Shown piece by piece: positions 5,620 through 13,620 of a stretch of DNA of 13,620 bases. A model generated the notes under the pieces. That model was not told the DNA's origin and did not search any database. It saw only the letters and a program-made list of their open reading frames with translations. The position numbers were made by a program, and so were the translations under genes. The stretch is taken from positions 1 to 13,620 of the forward strand of contig CAUPPN010000018.1 of assembly GCA_963513115.1 (NCBI GenBank). Direction: 5' to 3'. The DNA is from JABCPO02 sp963513115 (GTDB lineage: Bacteria > Bacillota > Clostridia > TANB77 > CAG-508). Numbering within the stretch: position 1 is the first letter of the stretch; each line of letters starts with the position of its first letter.

Positions 5620-7356
5620 ATGAAAATAAAAGTGAATTACATAATAGAAGAAGGCAAAAAAAGGAAAAAAGTTGAAGTAGAAGTTGGAAAAACAATACTA
5701 GAACTATTTAATGAAGATATAGAAAAAGCAAGTGAAAATAATTTGCCAATAGTTGGAGTTAGAGTAAATAATAGTGTAAAAAGATTAGACTATAAGATAG
5801 CAAAAATAGATGAAAATGTTGATGTTGAATTAATTAATGTATACAACAAAGATGGTAGAGATATATATATTAGAACACTTTTATTTATAATGTCTAAAGC
5901 AATATATGAGTTGTACCCAAAAATGTTAATAAAAGTGGAATATCAATTAACAAATGCGATGTATATAACAATAGGAAATAAGCTTGTAACAGATAAGCTA
6001 CTTAAAGAAATAAAAGCTAAGATGGAAGAAATAGTAGAAAAACAATTAGATATTAATGTTAAAAGAATGACTAAAGAAGAAGCAGATGTATTTTATTCAA
6101 AATTCATAACAGATAGAGGAGAACTACAACTTTTAAACAAGGATAAAAAAGATGTTGTATTATACTATTGTGAAAAATATTTTAATTACTTTTATGGTAT
6201 ACTTCCAACTACAACAAAAGAAATTAAAAGATTTGATTTGAAAAAATATAATGATGGATTTTTAGTAATGTATCCAGATGCAAAAGACTTTAAGCAAAAA
6301 ATTGAGTTTAAAAATACTAAAAAAATTGCAAAAGCATTTGAAGAATATCAGGAAGTATATAAGTTATTAGGAATACAAACAATTGCAGACTTAAATGAAA
6401 GAATAAAAAAAGATCCAAGAGAACTTATAGTTCTTTCAGAAGCATTACATGAAAAGAAAATATTTGACTTATCACAAAAAATACAAAATAAAAAAGATGT
6501 AAAAATGATCTTAATTGCAGGACCATCATCATCAGGGAAAACAACATTTGCAGGAAAATTATCAAGTGCACTTAAAATAATAGGAATAAAACCTAAAACA
6601 ATATCAGTAGATAATTACTTTGTTGAAAGAGAAGATACACCCGTAGATGAAAAAGGGAATTATGACTTTGAAACAATTGATGCAATTGATACAAAACTAT
6701 TTAACAAAGACTTAAAAGCATTAATAGATGGAAAAGAAATAGAAATGCCAACATTTGATTTCCATACAGGACACAAGGTATATGATGGAAAGAAAATGAA
6801 ATTAAACAAAGACGAGATATTAATAATAGAAGGAATACATTGTTTAAATGATAAGCTAACAGAAAAAATAGAAGAAAAATACAAGTTTAAAATATATATA
6901 AGTGCATTAACTGTACTAAATATTGATTCATTTAATAGAATATCTACAACAGATACAAGAATGATAAGAAGAACAATAAGAGATAATGAAACAAGAGGAT
7001 ATTCAGCAAAACATACACTTGGTATGTGGTACTCTGTAAGAAGAGGAGAAACAAAAAACATATTCCCATTCCAAGAAAATGCAGATTTTGTATTTAATTC
7101 ATCTGCAATATATGAACTTGCTGTACTAAAAAAACACATAATACCACTACTTAAAGAAATTTCAAAAGATAAAAGAGAATATAGTGAAGCAAGAAGAATA
7201 GTAAGCTTTATGAGATACTTTGAAGATATACCAGATGAATTAGTTCCATCAAATTCACTTATTAGGGAATTTATAGGTGGAAGTCTTTATGAAGAAAGAA
7301 GACAAAAACTTGCAAAAGCCATGAATAACAAGGAAACTAAAAAGAAGAAAAAATAA
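5620..7356 (+). CDS. Nucleoside (uridine-type) kinase with N-terminal TGS/ThrRS-like region
   Basis: Cytoplasmic kinase of the uridine kinase/phosphoribulokinase P-loop family, expected to phosphorylate a nucleoside such as uridine with ATP or GTP in pyrimidine salvage; substrate not proven. Residues about 1-75 resemble the TGS domain and about 76-200 the second additional domain of threonyl-tRNA synthetase, an architecture known for long clostridial nucleoside kinases (about 550 residues). The kinase domain starts near 294: Walker A GPSSSGKTT (301-309, Lys307), DNYF (331-334), and EGIHCLN (404-410). The C-terminal signature SNSLIREFIGGS (544-555) is also typical, and a lysine-rich tail follows (572-578). 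In the ThrRS-like part, the position where relatives often have a His (VEHS) reads VEYQ, so editing activity is unlikely. The ATG follows ATGAGG by five bases. Confidence 0.92.
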   Translation: MKIKVNYIIEEGKKRKKVEVEVGKTILELFNEDIEKASENNLPIVGVRVNNSVKRLDYKIAKIDENVDVELINVYNKDGRDIYIRTLLFIMSKAIYELYPKMLIKVEYQLTNAMYITIGNKLVTDKLLKEIKAKMEEIVEKQLDINVKRMTKEEADVFYSKFITDRGELQLLNKDKKDVVLYYCEKYFNYFYGILPTTTKEIKRFDLKKYNDGFLVMYPDAKDFKQKIEFKNTKKIAKAFEEYQEVYKLLGIQTIADLNERIKKDPRELIVLSEALHEKKIFDLSQKIQNKKDVKMILIAGPSSSGKTTFAGKLSSALKIIGIKPKTISVDNYFVEREDTPVDEKGNYDFETIDAIDTKLFNKDLKALIDGKEIEMPTFDFHTGHKVYDGKKMKLNKDEILIIEGIHCLNDKLTEKIEEKYKFKIYISALTVLNIDSFNRISTTDTRMIRRTIRDNETRGYSAKHTLGMWYSVRRGETKNIFPFQENADFVFNSSAIYELAVLKKHIIPLLKEISKDKREYSEARRIVSFMRYFEDIPDELVPSNSLIREFIGGSLYEERRQKLAKAMNNKETKKKKK

Positions 7357-7423
7357 AAAGCAGAAAATGTAAAAATAAGAAATAGAAAATAGAAAAGTAA
7401 ATAGAAAGAAGAATAATAAGAAT

Positions 7424-9169
7424 ATGGATTATAAGGAAGAAATATATATAAAATTAAAAGAATACTTAGAAAAAAATAATATTAATCTAGAAGAAAAAGA
7501 AATATATGGAATGATAAACAAGGGAAATGAAAAGATAGGTTCAGATATTTCAATTGCTTGTTTCAGACTTGCAAAAGACTTAAAAAAAGCACCAAATCAA
7601 ATAGCAGAAGATATAATAAATGATATTAAAGAAATACCAAATGTAGCTAAAATGGAAGCAACAGGACCATATATTAATATATTTTTAAATAGAGAAAAAT
7701 ATTCTAAAGATGTACTAGAAAATGTTCAAAATATTGACTTAGTACAAAAAGAAAATATAGGAAAAACAGTTATACTAGACTATTCATCACCAAATATAGC
7801 AAAAGAATTCCATGTAGGACACTTAAAAACAACAGTAGTAGGAGCTGCATTTAGAAATATATTCAGAGCCTTAGGATATAATGCGTTAGGTGATAATCAT
7901 TTAGGTGATTATGGGACACAATTTGGTAAATTAGTTGAAGGATACAATCTTTGGAAAGATGAATATACTTTTGAAAATCCAATAAAAGATTTAACAGATA
8001 TATATGTAAGAATAAATGCATTAATTGAAAAAGATGAAGAAGCTAAAAAAATAGCAATAGATAACTTTAAAAAATTAGAAGAAGGCGATGAAGAAGTAAC
8101 AAGAATTTGGAAAAAATTTGTAGACTTATCACTTAAAGAATTTAATAGGATATATGATTATTTAGGAGTTACATTTGATATGTACAAAGGTGAGGCATCA
8201 TATTCTAAAGATATGCCAAAAGTAGTTGAAATGCTTAAAGAAAAAGGATTACTTAAAGAATCAAATGGCCTTCAAATAGTTGACTTAGAAGATGATGGTT
8301 TAGGAATAGTAGTTATACAAAAAGGAAATGGATCTAGTATGTATGTAACTAGAGACATTGCTACATTCCTATATAGGATAAAAGAATTTGATTTTGATAA
8401 GGCACTATATGTAGTTGGATCAGAACAAATACAATATTTTAAACAAGTATTTAAAATAATGGAAAAGATGGGAGTAGACAAAAAATATATAGATGGAGCA
8501 AAACATATTGCATATGGATTAATTAGCTTACCAGAAGGTAAAATGTCTACAAGACGTGGTAATGTAATAAAAGTTGAAGCATTGCTTAAAGAAGCAATAA
8601 AAAGAGTTAAAGAAAAGCTAGATGAAAAAGATGATTTAACTGAAGAAGAAAAAGAAAAAATTGCAAAACAAGTAGGAATTGGAGCAGTTAAGTTTTCAAA
8701 TTTATCTAATCAATTAATCAAAGATCAAGTATTTGTTTGGGATAATGTATTAGACTATGCAGGTGATTCAGGACCATATGTACAATATACTAACGCAAGA
8801 ATACAAAGTGTATTAAGAGAATATAGCAGTAGATATGAAAATGAAAAAGGTATATTAAATAATTTAAATGATGTACTTGAAAATCTTGATAAAAATAATT
8901 TTGAAAATGAATATGTATTTAATTTGGTTAAGAAACTTTCAGAGTTTAAAGATGCGGTAATAGAAACAGCTAAAAAATATGAAACATATATTTTAACAAA
9001 TTACTTAATAGAACTTTCTAAATCATTTAATCAATATTATAATAATAACAAGATACTAATAGACGATGAAGATAAAAGAAAATTAGGTATTATCTTATGT
9101 GAAAGTACAAGCAATGTACTAACAAGAGGTATGGAATTACTTGGAATTGAAATGCCAGATAAGATGTAA
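7424..9169 (+). CDS. argS: Arginyl-tRNA synthetase (class I)
   Basis: Charges tRNA-Arg with arginine in the cytoplasm. The length, 581 residues, is close to the usual 550-590. Domains in order: N-terminal tRNA D-loop recognition domain (about 1-110), Rossmann catalytic core with the HIGH-type motif FHVGH (129-133), GDYGTQFGKL (161-170), and the KMSKS counterpart KMSTRRG (373-379, the normal ArgRS form). The DALR anticodon-binding domain follows (about 450-581; YVQYTNARIQSVLRE at 452-466). Nothing is missing. The region before the ATG has only a weak AGAAAGAAG, so translation may be modest or coupled. No T-box or other leader is visible. It sits 67 bases after the nucleoside kinase gene and 21 bases before the sortase gene, with no terminator on either side. 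Confidence 0.97.
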   Translation: MDYKEEIYIKLKEYLEKNNINLEEKEIYGMINKGNEKIGSDISIACFRLAKDLKKAPNQIAEDIINDIKEIPNVAKMEATGPYINIFLNREKYSKDVLENVQNIDLVQKENIGKTVILDYSSPNIAKEFHVGHLKTTVVGAAFRNIFRALGYNALGDNHLGDYGTQFGKLVEGYNLWKDEYTFENPIKDLTDIYVRINALIEKDEEAKKIAIDNFKKLEEGDEEVTRIWKKFVDLSLKEFNRIYDYLGVTFDMYKGEASYSKDMPKVVEMLKEKGLLKESNGLQIVDLEDDGLGIVVIQKGNGSSMYVTRDIATFLYRIKEFDFDKALYVVGSEQIQYFKQVFKIMEKMGVDKKYIDGAKHIAYGLISLPEGKMSTRRGNVIKVEALLKEAIKRVKEKLDEKDDLTEEEKEKIAKQVGIGAVKFSNLSNQLIKDQVFVWDNVLDYAGDSGPYVQYTNARIQSVLREYSSRYENEKGILNNLNDVLENLDKNNFENEYVFNLVKKLSEFKDAVIETAKKYETYILTNYLIELSKSFNQYYNNNKILIDDEDKRKLGIILCESTSNVLTRGMELLGIEMPDKM

Positions 9170-9190
9170 TTTATATTAAAGGAGAAATAT

Positions 9191-10663
9191 ATGAGTGAAG
9201 AAAAAGAAAAAAATGGTGGAAATCAAGAATCTCTAAGAGAAAAATATGGTATTTCTGATTCTTTAAGGCGCCTTATGCATGATACAAATTCTCATATAGA
9301 AAAAGAAGAAAAGAAAAATGAAGAATATAATGTAGATAGAAGTATTGAAAACATTGCAAATTACAATACTAGAGATATATATTCTAAAACAAATGATAAA
9401 GAGATAAAAGAGATAGGAAAAGAAAATATAACTAATATAGGTGATAGAATAGTTCCTGTAGATAGTGAAGATGAAAAAGTTAAAAAATATGTATGGGATA
9501 ACAATCTTGAAGATAGAGAAAAAGCAAAAGAAGAAACAAAAAACTTTTTTGAAAACAAAAATAAATCAATAGGAAAAGATATATATACAAGAAATTTAAA
9601 AATATCTGAAGATCAAAAAGCTGCACTTGATGCATTTTTCTCAAATGGTGATGAAACAGAATATGACAATAAGAAAAATAATAAAAAAAATAAAAAAGAA
9701 AAAGTATCACAAAATTCTATTCCATATACCCCAAAGGAATATGGTAGAGAAATAGATGATGATGAAAAAGAAATAACAAATACAGAAATAGAAGACAAAA
9801 ACATAAATAAAATAGATGAAAAATTAGAAGACAATACTGAAGATAATAATAAAGATAATTTATTATTTAATTATTCAAACACTAAAATAGATAGTAAGAC
9901 AAATATAGTAGAACTTGCAAAACTTGCAGAAGAAGAAAGAAAACAAGAATTAAAAAATGGTAAGTTTAGTGAGATTGATTCAAATAAAAGTGAAATTGTA
10001 GATACAAATTCTAAATTATCTGGATTAGGATTTCAAATCGATGAAGAAAGGTTAAATAATATTTCAACTAATATTTATGAAGATGATACTGAAATGGAAA
10101 TAGAAGAAAAGAATTCAAAATTTATTGGACTAATTATACTTGAAGTAATTATTATATTAGCATTATTAGGATATGGATATATGATGATTAAAAGACCAGA
10201 CCTATTAAAACATTTTTCTTTCATAAAACAAGTAGAAAATGTAGGAAATATAAAAGATTTAAAAAGTGTATATACATTAGATATTGAAAAAATAAATCTT
10301 AAAATAGGTGTAAGAAAAAATGAAGGAAACAATATAGAAAACCATCCAGTTATACTAAATAGTGGAAATGTAGAAGATAATATTATAATTGCAGCACATA
10401 ATAAAGACGGACTTTTTAAAGATTTATCAAAACTTGAGATAGGTGATAAGATTAAACTTAAAAATAAGAATATAGAAAATACATATAGTGTTACAAAACA
10501 AAAAACTGCAAAGCCTACAGAAATAGAAGAACTTAAAAAATTAAAAAAAGATCAGTTAATATTAATGACATGCACAGAAGATGATGACAAGAGATTAATA
10601 GTAATTGCAGAAAAGACTAAGATAGCGGCAGATAATACAAAAAAAGATAGTACAAATGAGTAA
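9191..10663 (+). CDS. Membrane-anchored sortase with long acidic cytoplasmic N-terminus
   Basis: Sortases are cysteine transpeptidases that cut a sorting motif and link surface proteins to the cell wall or to each other. Residues 1-309 are highly charged, rich in E, D, K and N, and probably disordered, with short hydrophobic islands (KAALDAFFSNG, 143-153; NIVELAKLAEEERK, 238-251). Residues about 311-332 form the only membrane helix; the sortase fold (about 355-475) should lie outside. Catalytic residues are all visible: His403 in IIAAHN, Cys461 in LILMTC, Arg468 in KRLIV. The seven-residue Cys-Arg spacing recalls clostridial sortases with TCTxxxxxR motifs. The cytoplasmic tail is several times longer than in usual sortases. 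The next gene encodes a likely substrate. AAAGGAGAA precedes the ATG. The subclass is uncertain. Confidence 0.82.
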   Translation: MSEEKEKNGGNQESLREKYGISDSLRRLMHDTNSHIEKEEKKNEEYNVDRSIENIANYNTRDIYSKTNDKEIKEIGKENITNIGDRIVPVDSEDEKVKKYVWDNNLEDREKAKEETKNFFENKNKSIGKDIYTRNLKISEDQKAALDAFFSNGDETEYDNKKNNKKNKKEKVSQNSIPYTPKEYGREIDDDEKEITNTEIEDKNINKIDEKLEDNTEDNNKDNLLFNYSNTKIDSKTNIVELAKLAEEERKQELKNGKFSEIDSNKSEIVDTNSKLSGLGFQIDEERLNNISTNIYEDDTEMEIEEKNSKFIGLIILEVIIILALLGYGYMMIKRPDLLKHFSFIKQVENVGNIKDLKSVYTLDIEKINLKIGVRKNEGNNIENHPVILNSGNVEDNIIIAAHNKDGLFKDLSKLEIGDKIKLKNKNIENTYSVTKQKTAKPTEIEELKKLKKDQLILMTCTEDDDKRLIVIAEKTKIAADNTKKDSTNE

Positions 10664-10713
10664 AAATTAATTAGAAATCAATTAGATGTTAATTGAAGTA
10701 ATGGAGAATATAA

Positions 10714-11583
10714 TTGAAAAAATATAATAAGATAAATAAAAAAATAATTAAATATTTGGTTGCTATATTACTTTTAATAATTATGAATGTTAATGTTGTA
10801 TATGCTATAGAAATTAAAGGTGATGAAAATGTATATATTATGCCAGGTGAAAGTAAAAAAATTATGTATGAAGCAGAAAATGGAAAGCATATACAAATAA
10901 CAGAACCTAAAGTAGACAAAGAAGGATTAGATATTGTTGGATATAAGATAAAAAAAGACAATACAAATCAAGTAGAGCTAGAAATAATTGCAAAAAAGCC
11001 TGGGGTATATGAATTAAGTATTCCAATACTATATGCAGATAGTACAAAAATACAGGATAAGGCAGAAGTAACATATAAAAAATTAGTAGTAGAAGTACCA
11101 AGTAAAGTGAAAAATCCAGAAGCAGGAAAAAAAGTAGAAGTTGAAAATAAGCTAGAAGCAAAACAGGATGTAAATATTAGAAGTGAAGCAACAGCTGCAA
11201 GTACAAATTTAGGTAAACTAAGAAAAGGTGAGCAAGTAGAAAAAACAGGTGAAAGCAAAAACGGATTTGATAAGGTAATATGGAATGGAAAAACCGTATA
11301 TATAGCAGATAGATATTTGAAAAAACCAGAAGCAAAACAAGAACCTGAAGAAGTTGAAATAAAGCAAGAAGATATAGATCAAAAACTTGCAGAAAATAAA
11401 CAAAAAAAAGATGCAGAAGAAATAAAAGAATTAAAAGAAGATATACCAGTTATGCCAAACGTTGGTGATCAGAAAAATTATATTCCATTTGCAATTTTTG
11501 GAATATCATGTATAATGCTTGTGTCATATATTTTGTATATTAAGAATAAAAATAATAAGAATAATATAGATAATATATTATAA
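10714..11583 (+). CDS. Secreted SH3-domain surface protein with MPNVG sorting signal
   Basis: A likely cell-surface protein and substrate of the adjacent sortase. The start is TTG, supported by GGAG seven bases before it and by a complete signal peptide: basic KKYNKINKK, hydrophobic core (12-24), and probable cleavage after VVYA (28-31). Residues about 33-130 alternate like a beta-sandwich (Ig-like). A bacterial SH3 domain follows at about 147-202 (DVNIRSEATAASTNLGKLRK, then VYIADRYL), a fold that often binds cell-wall peptides. A charged Glu/Lys stretch (204-243) leads to MPNVG (247-251), a hydrophobic helix (about 257-276) and a Lys/Asn-rich tail: exactly the layout of an LPxTG sorting signal, with Met for Leu and Val for Thr. 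Fifty bases separate it from the sortase gene. A tail-anchored protein that is never cleaved is the alternative. Confidence 0.82.
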   Translation: MKKYNKINKKIIKYLVAILLLIIMNVNVVYAIEIKGDENVYIMPGESKKIMYEAENGKHIQITEPKVDKEGLDIVGYKIKKDNTNQVELEIIAKKPGVYELSIPILYADSTKIQDKAEVTYKKLVVEVPSKVKNPEAGKKVEVENKLEAKQDVNIRSEATAASTNLGKLRKGEQVEKTGESKNGFDKVIWNGKTVYIADRYLKKPEAKQEPEEVEIKQEDIDQKLAENKQKKDAEEIKELKEDIPVMPNVGDQKNYIPFAIFGISCIMLVSYILYIKNKNNKNNIDNIL

Positions 11584-11648
11584 TAACGGGGTAATATTAT
11601 AATATATAAATATAAAACATAAAACACAAAACATAAAATATAATATCT

Positions 11649-11677
11649 AAAAGTATGGGGGAACTCATACTTTTTTT
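11649..11677 (+). terminator. Intrinsic terminator after the sortase-substrate gene
   Basis: GTATGGG (11653-11659) pairs with CTCATAC (11664-11670) around a GGAA loop, with one G-U pair, flanked by AAAA on the left and TTTTTTT on the right. It lies 65 bases after the stop codon and probably ends the unit that starts near 5291. The gap at 11584-11648 holds only AT-rich sequence. Confidence 0.88.
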
Positions 11678-11730
11678 GTTTGAAAAATTTAAATTAAAAT
11701 AAAGAAAACAAAGAAAGAGAAAGGAATGAT

Positions 11731-12591
11731 ATGAAAGAAAAAATAGAAATAAAATACATATATGTAAGTTTAGTAAAATGTAGGAAAGAAGATAAGAGCA
11801 ATTATATTAGAAAAATAGTGGATATGAAAATGACAGAAAAAGAAAAAATAGATTATTTAATATACATGATGTGTGATTCATATGTGGATAAAAAGATATT
11901 AAAACAAAGTCACGATATATATGAAGATTGTATAAAAAATAATAATAATATAATAGGGTGTTTTAATAAAAAGTATAATGAAAAATTATTATTTCTTTAT
12001 GAAATACCTATTTGTATATACTATGTTGGAAATATATCATATTTAAATACAGATGATAATTATATAGCATTAGTTGGATCAAGAACTCCTACTAAATATA
12101 GTAAATTAGTATGTAGTGATATTACAGATAAGGTTTCTAAAAATAATGTGATAGTAAGTGGACTTGCAAAAGGAATAGATGCACTTTCACATAAAATAGC
12201 CTTAAAAAATAATGGTAAGATTATAGCAGTAATTGGTTCTGGAATTTCCGAAAAAGCATTTTATCCAAAAGAAAATTATATGTTACTTAAAAAGATAATA
12301 GAAAATGATGGGCTTATATTATCTGAATATCCACCAATGACATCTGCTACAAGGTATACGTTCCCAAATAGGAATAGGATAATTGCTGCACTTGCAGATG
12401 ATGTAATAATAATACAGGCAAAACTTGTAAGTGGGTCAATGCATACAGCAAATTTTGCATTAGAACTTGGTAAAAACATATATGTTCCAACATCACAACT
12501 ATATGATGAAACATATAGTGGATCACACAGGCTATTTTCTGATGGAGCAATACCAATTACTGATTTAGAAGAATTATATGGAATGTGTTAA
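11731..12591 (+). CDS. dprA: DprA/Smf-family DNA-processing protein, minimal form
   Basis: DprA binds incoming single-stranded DNA and loads RecA during natural transformation; homologues also occur in non-competent bacteria. Its Rossmann-like core is complete: ALVGSRTPT (113-121), VSGLAKGIDALSHKIAL (142-158), IAVIGSGI (165-172), SEYPP (198-202), FPNRNRIIAAL (211-221), SGSMHTANFALELGK (234-248). At 286 residues it is shorter than usual (about 290-380). The N-terminal 105 residues are poorly conserved in appearance and may be a reduced SAM-like part; the C-terminal winged helix is absent. In the segment usually reading VVEA, the acidic residue is Gln229. The ATG follows AAAGGA by five bases. 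No convincing promoter is visible, although a terminator lies just upstream. Confidence 0.93.
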   Translation: MKEKIEIKYIYVSLVKCRKEDKSNYIRKIVDMKMTEKEKIDYLIYMMCDSYVDKKILKQSHDIYEDCIKNNNNIIGCFNKKYNEKLLFLYEIPICIYYVGNISYLNTDDNYIALVGSRTPTKYSKLVCSDITDKVSKNNVIVSGLAKGIDALSHKIALKNNGKIIAVIGSGISEKAFYPKENYMLLKKIIENDGLILSEYPPMTSATRYTFPNRNRIIAALADDVIIIQAKLVSGSMHTANFALELGKNIYVPTSQLYDETYSGSHRLFSDGAIPITDLEELYGMC

Positions 12592-12592
12592 A

Positions 12593-12621
12593 TTGACGAA
12601 AATACAAAAGTTGTGTATAAT
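12593..12621 (+). promoter_or_regulatory. Predicted sigma-A promoter of the last gene
   Basis: TTGACG (12593-12598) and TATAAT (12616-12621) are spaced by 17 bases, eleven of twelve consensus positions. Transcription would start near 12628, leaving an untranslated leader of about 84 bases. The -35 box begins two bases after the dprA stop codon. Confidence 0.7.
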
Positions 12622-12635
12622 AGTATAACACACAA
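12611..12635 (+). promoter_or_regulatory. Operator-like inverted repeat over the -10 box and start site
   Basis: TTGTGT (12611-12616) and ACACAA (12630-12635) form a perfect inverted repeat with arms 13 bases apart, spanning the -10 box and the predicted transcription start. The position would suit a repressor, but no regulator is identified and the arms are short. Confidence 0.3.
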
Positions 12636-12666
12636 GAAATATGTAGAAGTGTTAGAGATTTAATAA

Positions 12667-12692
12667 TAGTAATTAGCAAATGATAATTACTA
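12667..12692 (+). other. Leader hairpin upstream of the last gene's ribosome binding site
   Basis: TAGTAATTA (12667-12675) and TAATTACTA (12684-12692) form a perfect 9-bp stem with an 8-base loop, ending nine bases before the strong AGGAGG at 12701-12706. It has no T run, so it is not a terminator. It could influence translation or RNA stability; its very low G+C makes it weak. Confidence 0.4.
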
Positions 12693-12711
12693 AAAGCAAT
12701 AGGAGGACTAT

Positions 12712-13356
12712 ATGTACAAGGTAGCACTAAACAACAATGAAATTAATGCAATTGCAAAACTTTTTTGTGAATATAATAATTATTCAAATGCAAATTATAA
12801 AAAGAGGTTAATTGAAGAATTAAAAGATTCAAGTTATATATTAGAAGATAATAATATAACAAGGCTTAAAAAAGAAGTTTTAAGATTATTAAATTTATAT
12901 AATATTACTGAAAAAAGAATGCTATCAATATATATTGATAGATATACAGATGAAAATATTAATATAATATTAAAAGAGATAGTATTTAATATATTTGGTT
13001 CAAAATATATTGAGGAAATTATATCAGAATTAAATATATTAACATTAAATTCAGATATATTAAAAGAAATATTTGAAAAAAGCAATTATTCTAAAAGAAC
13101 AATGTCAAAAGAAGAAAAATATAAAAGCAATAAAGTTAAAAATTACATAATTGGTAATTTAAATGGTGAAAGTAATATTAGCGTTAATGAGTTTATTAAT
13201 AAGCTACAAGAAGCACTTTTAAAGTATAAGGATTTGGATATTAAATGTTTCAGAAGCAGAATGTACTTAGATGATATATTAAATGTTATAGTTGATATAG
13301 AAAAGGCATTATTGCTACTATATGTAAGAATGGATGAATTTAATTATCAAATTTAA
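12712..13356 (+). CDS. Hypothetical helical protein, 214 residues, unknown function
   Basis: I do not recognise this protein. It has the best ribosome binding site in the window (AGGAGG, five bases before ATG), its own near-consensus promoter and its own terminator, so it is very likely expressed. There is no signal peptide or membrane helix. The sequence is rich in Asn, Ile, Leu, Lys and Glu and reads as a series of amphipathic helices. Residues about 5-125 form one helical block, a basic linker (YSKRTMSKEEKYKSNKVKN) covers about 126-144, and a second block runs from about 145 to the end. No metal-binding, nucleotide-binding or DNA-binding motif is clear. The dprA gene upstream is probably a separate unit, so context gives no function. 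The leader dyad and hairpin suggest regulation. Confidence 0.78.
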   Translation: MYKVALNNNEINAIAKLFCEYNNYSNANYKKRLIEELKDSSYILEDNNITRLKKEVLRLLNLYNITEKRMLSIYIDRYTDENINIILKEIVFNIFGSKYIEEIISELNILTLNSDILKEIFEKSNYSKRTMSKEEKYKSNKVKNYIIGNLNGESNISVNEFINKLQEALLKYKDLDIKCFRSRMYLDDILNVIVDIEKALLLLYVRMDEFNYQI

Positions 13357-13463
13357 ATTATAATTATTAATTATATTACAATAAAACTAAAATATAATTA
13401 TATAAATGTGCTATAAAAAATTTGTTTAAATAATTAAAAATTAAAAAAGTAATTAAAAAAGTT

Positions 13464-13487
13464 AAAGGAAGCATACGCTTCCTTTTT
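13464..13487 (+). terminator. Intrinsic terminator after the last gene
   Basis: AAAGGAAGC (13464-13472) and GCTTCCTTT (13477-13485) form a perfect 9-bp stem with an ATAC loop followed by a T run. It lies about 107 bases after the stop codon. On the other strand TTTAACTTTTTT follows, so it may also act weakly in reverse. Nothing else is visible from 13488 to 13620. Confidence 0.9.
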
Positions 13488-13620
13488 ACTATGGGTTTAA
13501 AAATAATAAAATTAAAATAAAGTTGTATATATAAAATAATTAAGATAATGCTAAAAAGATAATTAAAAAATATAATAATATTGTATATTACATATAATTA
13601 TTATAGAATAAATATAAATT

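Overview
The window looks like chromosomal sequence from a very AT-rich Firmicute, most likely an uncultured gut-type member of the Clostridia. This rests on the base composition (about a quarter G+C in genes, near 10% in ordinary gaps), purine-rich AGGAG-type ribosome binding sites, sigma-A-type promoters, and the gene families: an S41 C-terminal processing protease, a TGS-domain nucleoside kinase, a sortase with a surface substrate, and DprA. TGA acts as a stop (the protease gene ends in TGA), so the code is standard. All nine recognisable or likely genes longer than 150 codons, and one short gene, lie on the + strand.

Left block (93-4565): an unknown 170-residue protein, an RpiB-type sugar-phosphate isomerase with altered active-site residues, an anchored PDZ/S41 protease with a complete Ser-Lys-Gln triad, and a lysyl-tRNA synthetase carrying an extra C-terminal tRNA-binding domain. 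The block ends in two hairpin terminators; the second works in both directions.

Central gap (4566-5312): no protein gene, but this is the most interesting part. On the minus strand there is a perfect TTGACA-17-TATAAT promoter at its right end and a terminator at its left end. The roughly 690-nt transcript between them is richer in G+C than other gaps (about 34% in its core). Its predicted 5' end is complementary to the sequence just before the terminator, and several perfect stems lie inside. This is what a free-standing large structured non-coding RNA would look like. I cannot assign it to a known class.

Middle block (5313-11677): a 63-residue membrane protein, a nucleoside kinase, arginyl-tRNA synthetase, a sortase with a long acidic cytoplasmic tail, and a secreted SH3-domain protein whose C-terminus is a sorting signal of the unusual form MPNVG. 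No internal terminator is visible, so they may be one transcription unit ending at the hairpin near 11649-11677. The last two genes look like a dedicated sortase/substrate pair.

Right block (11731-13487): a minimal DprA, then an unknown helical protein with its own promoter, an operator-like dyad and a leader hairpin before the ribosome binding site, closed by a clear terminator. The final 130 bases hold only AT-rich sequence with no supported feature.
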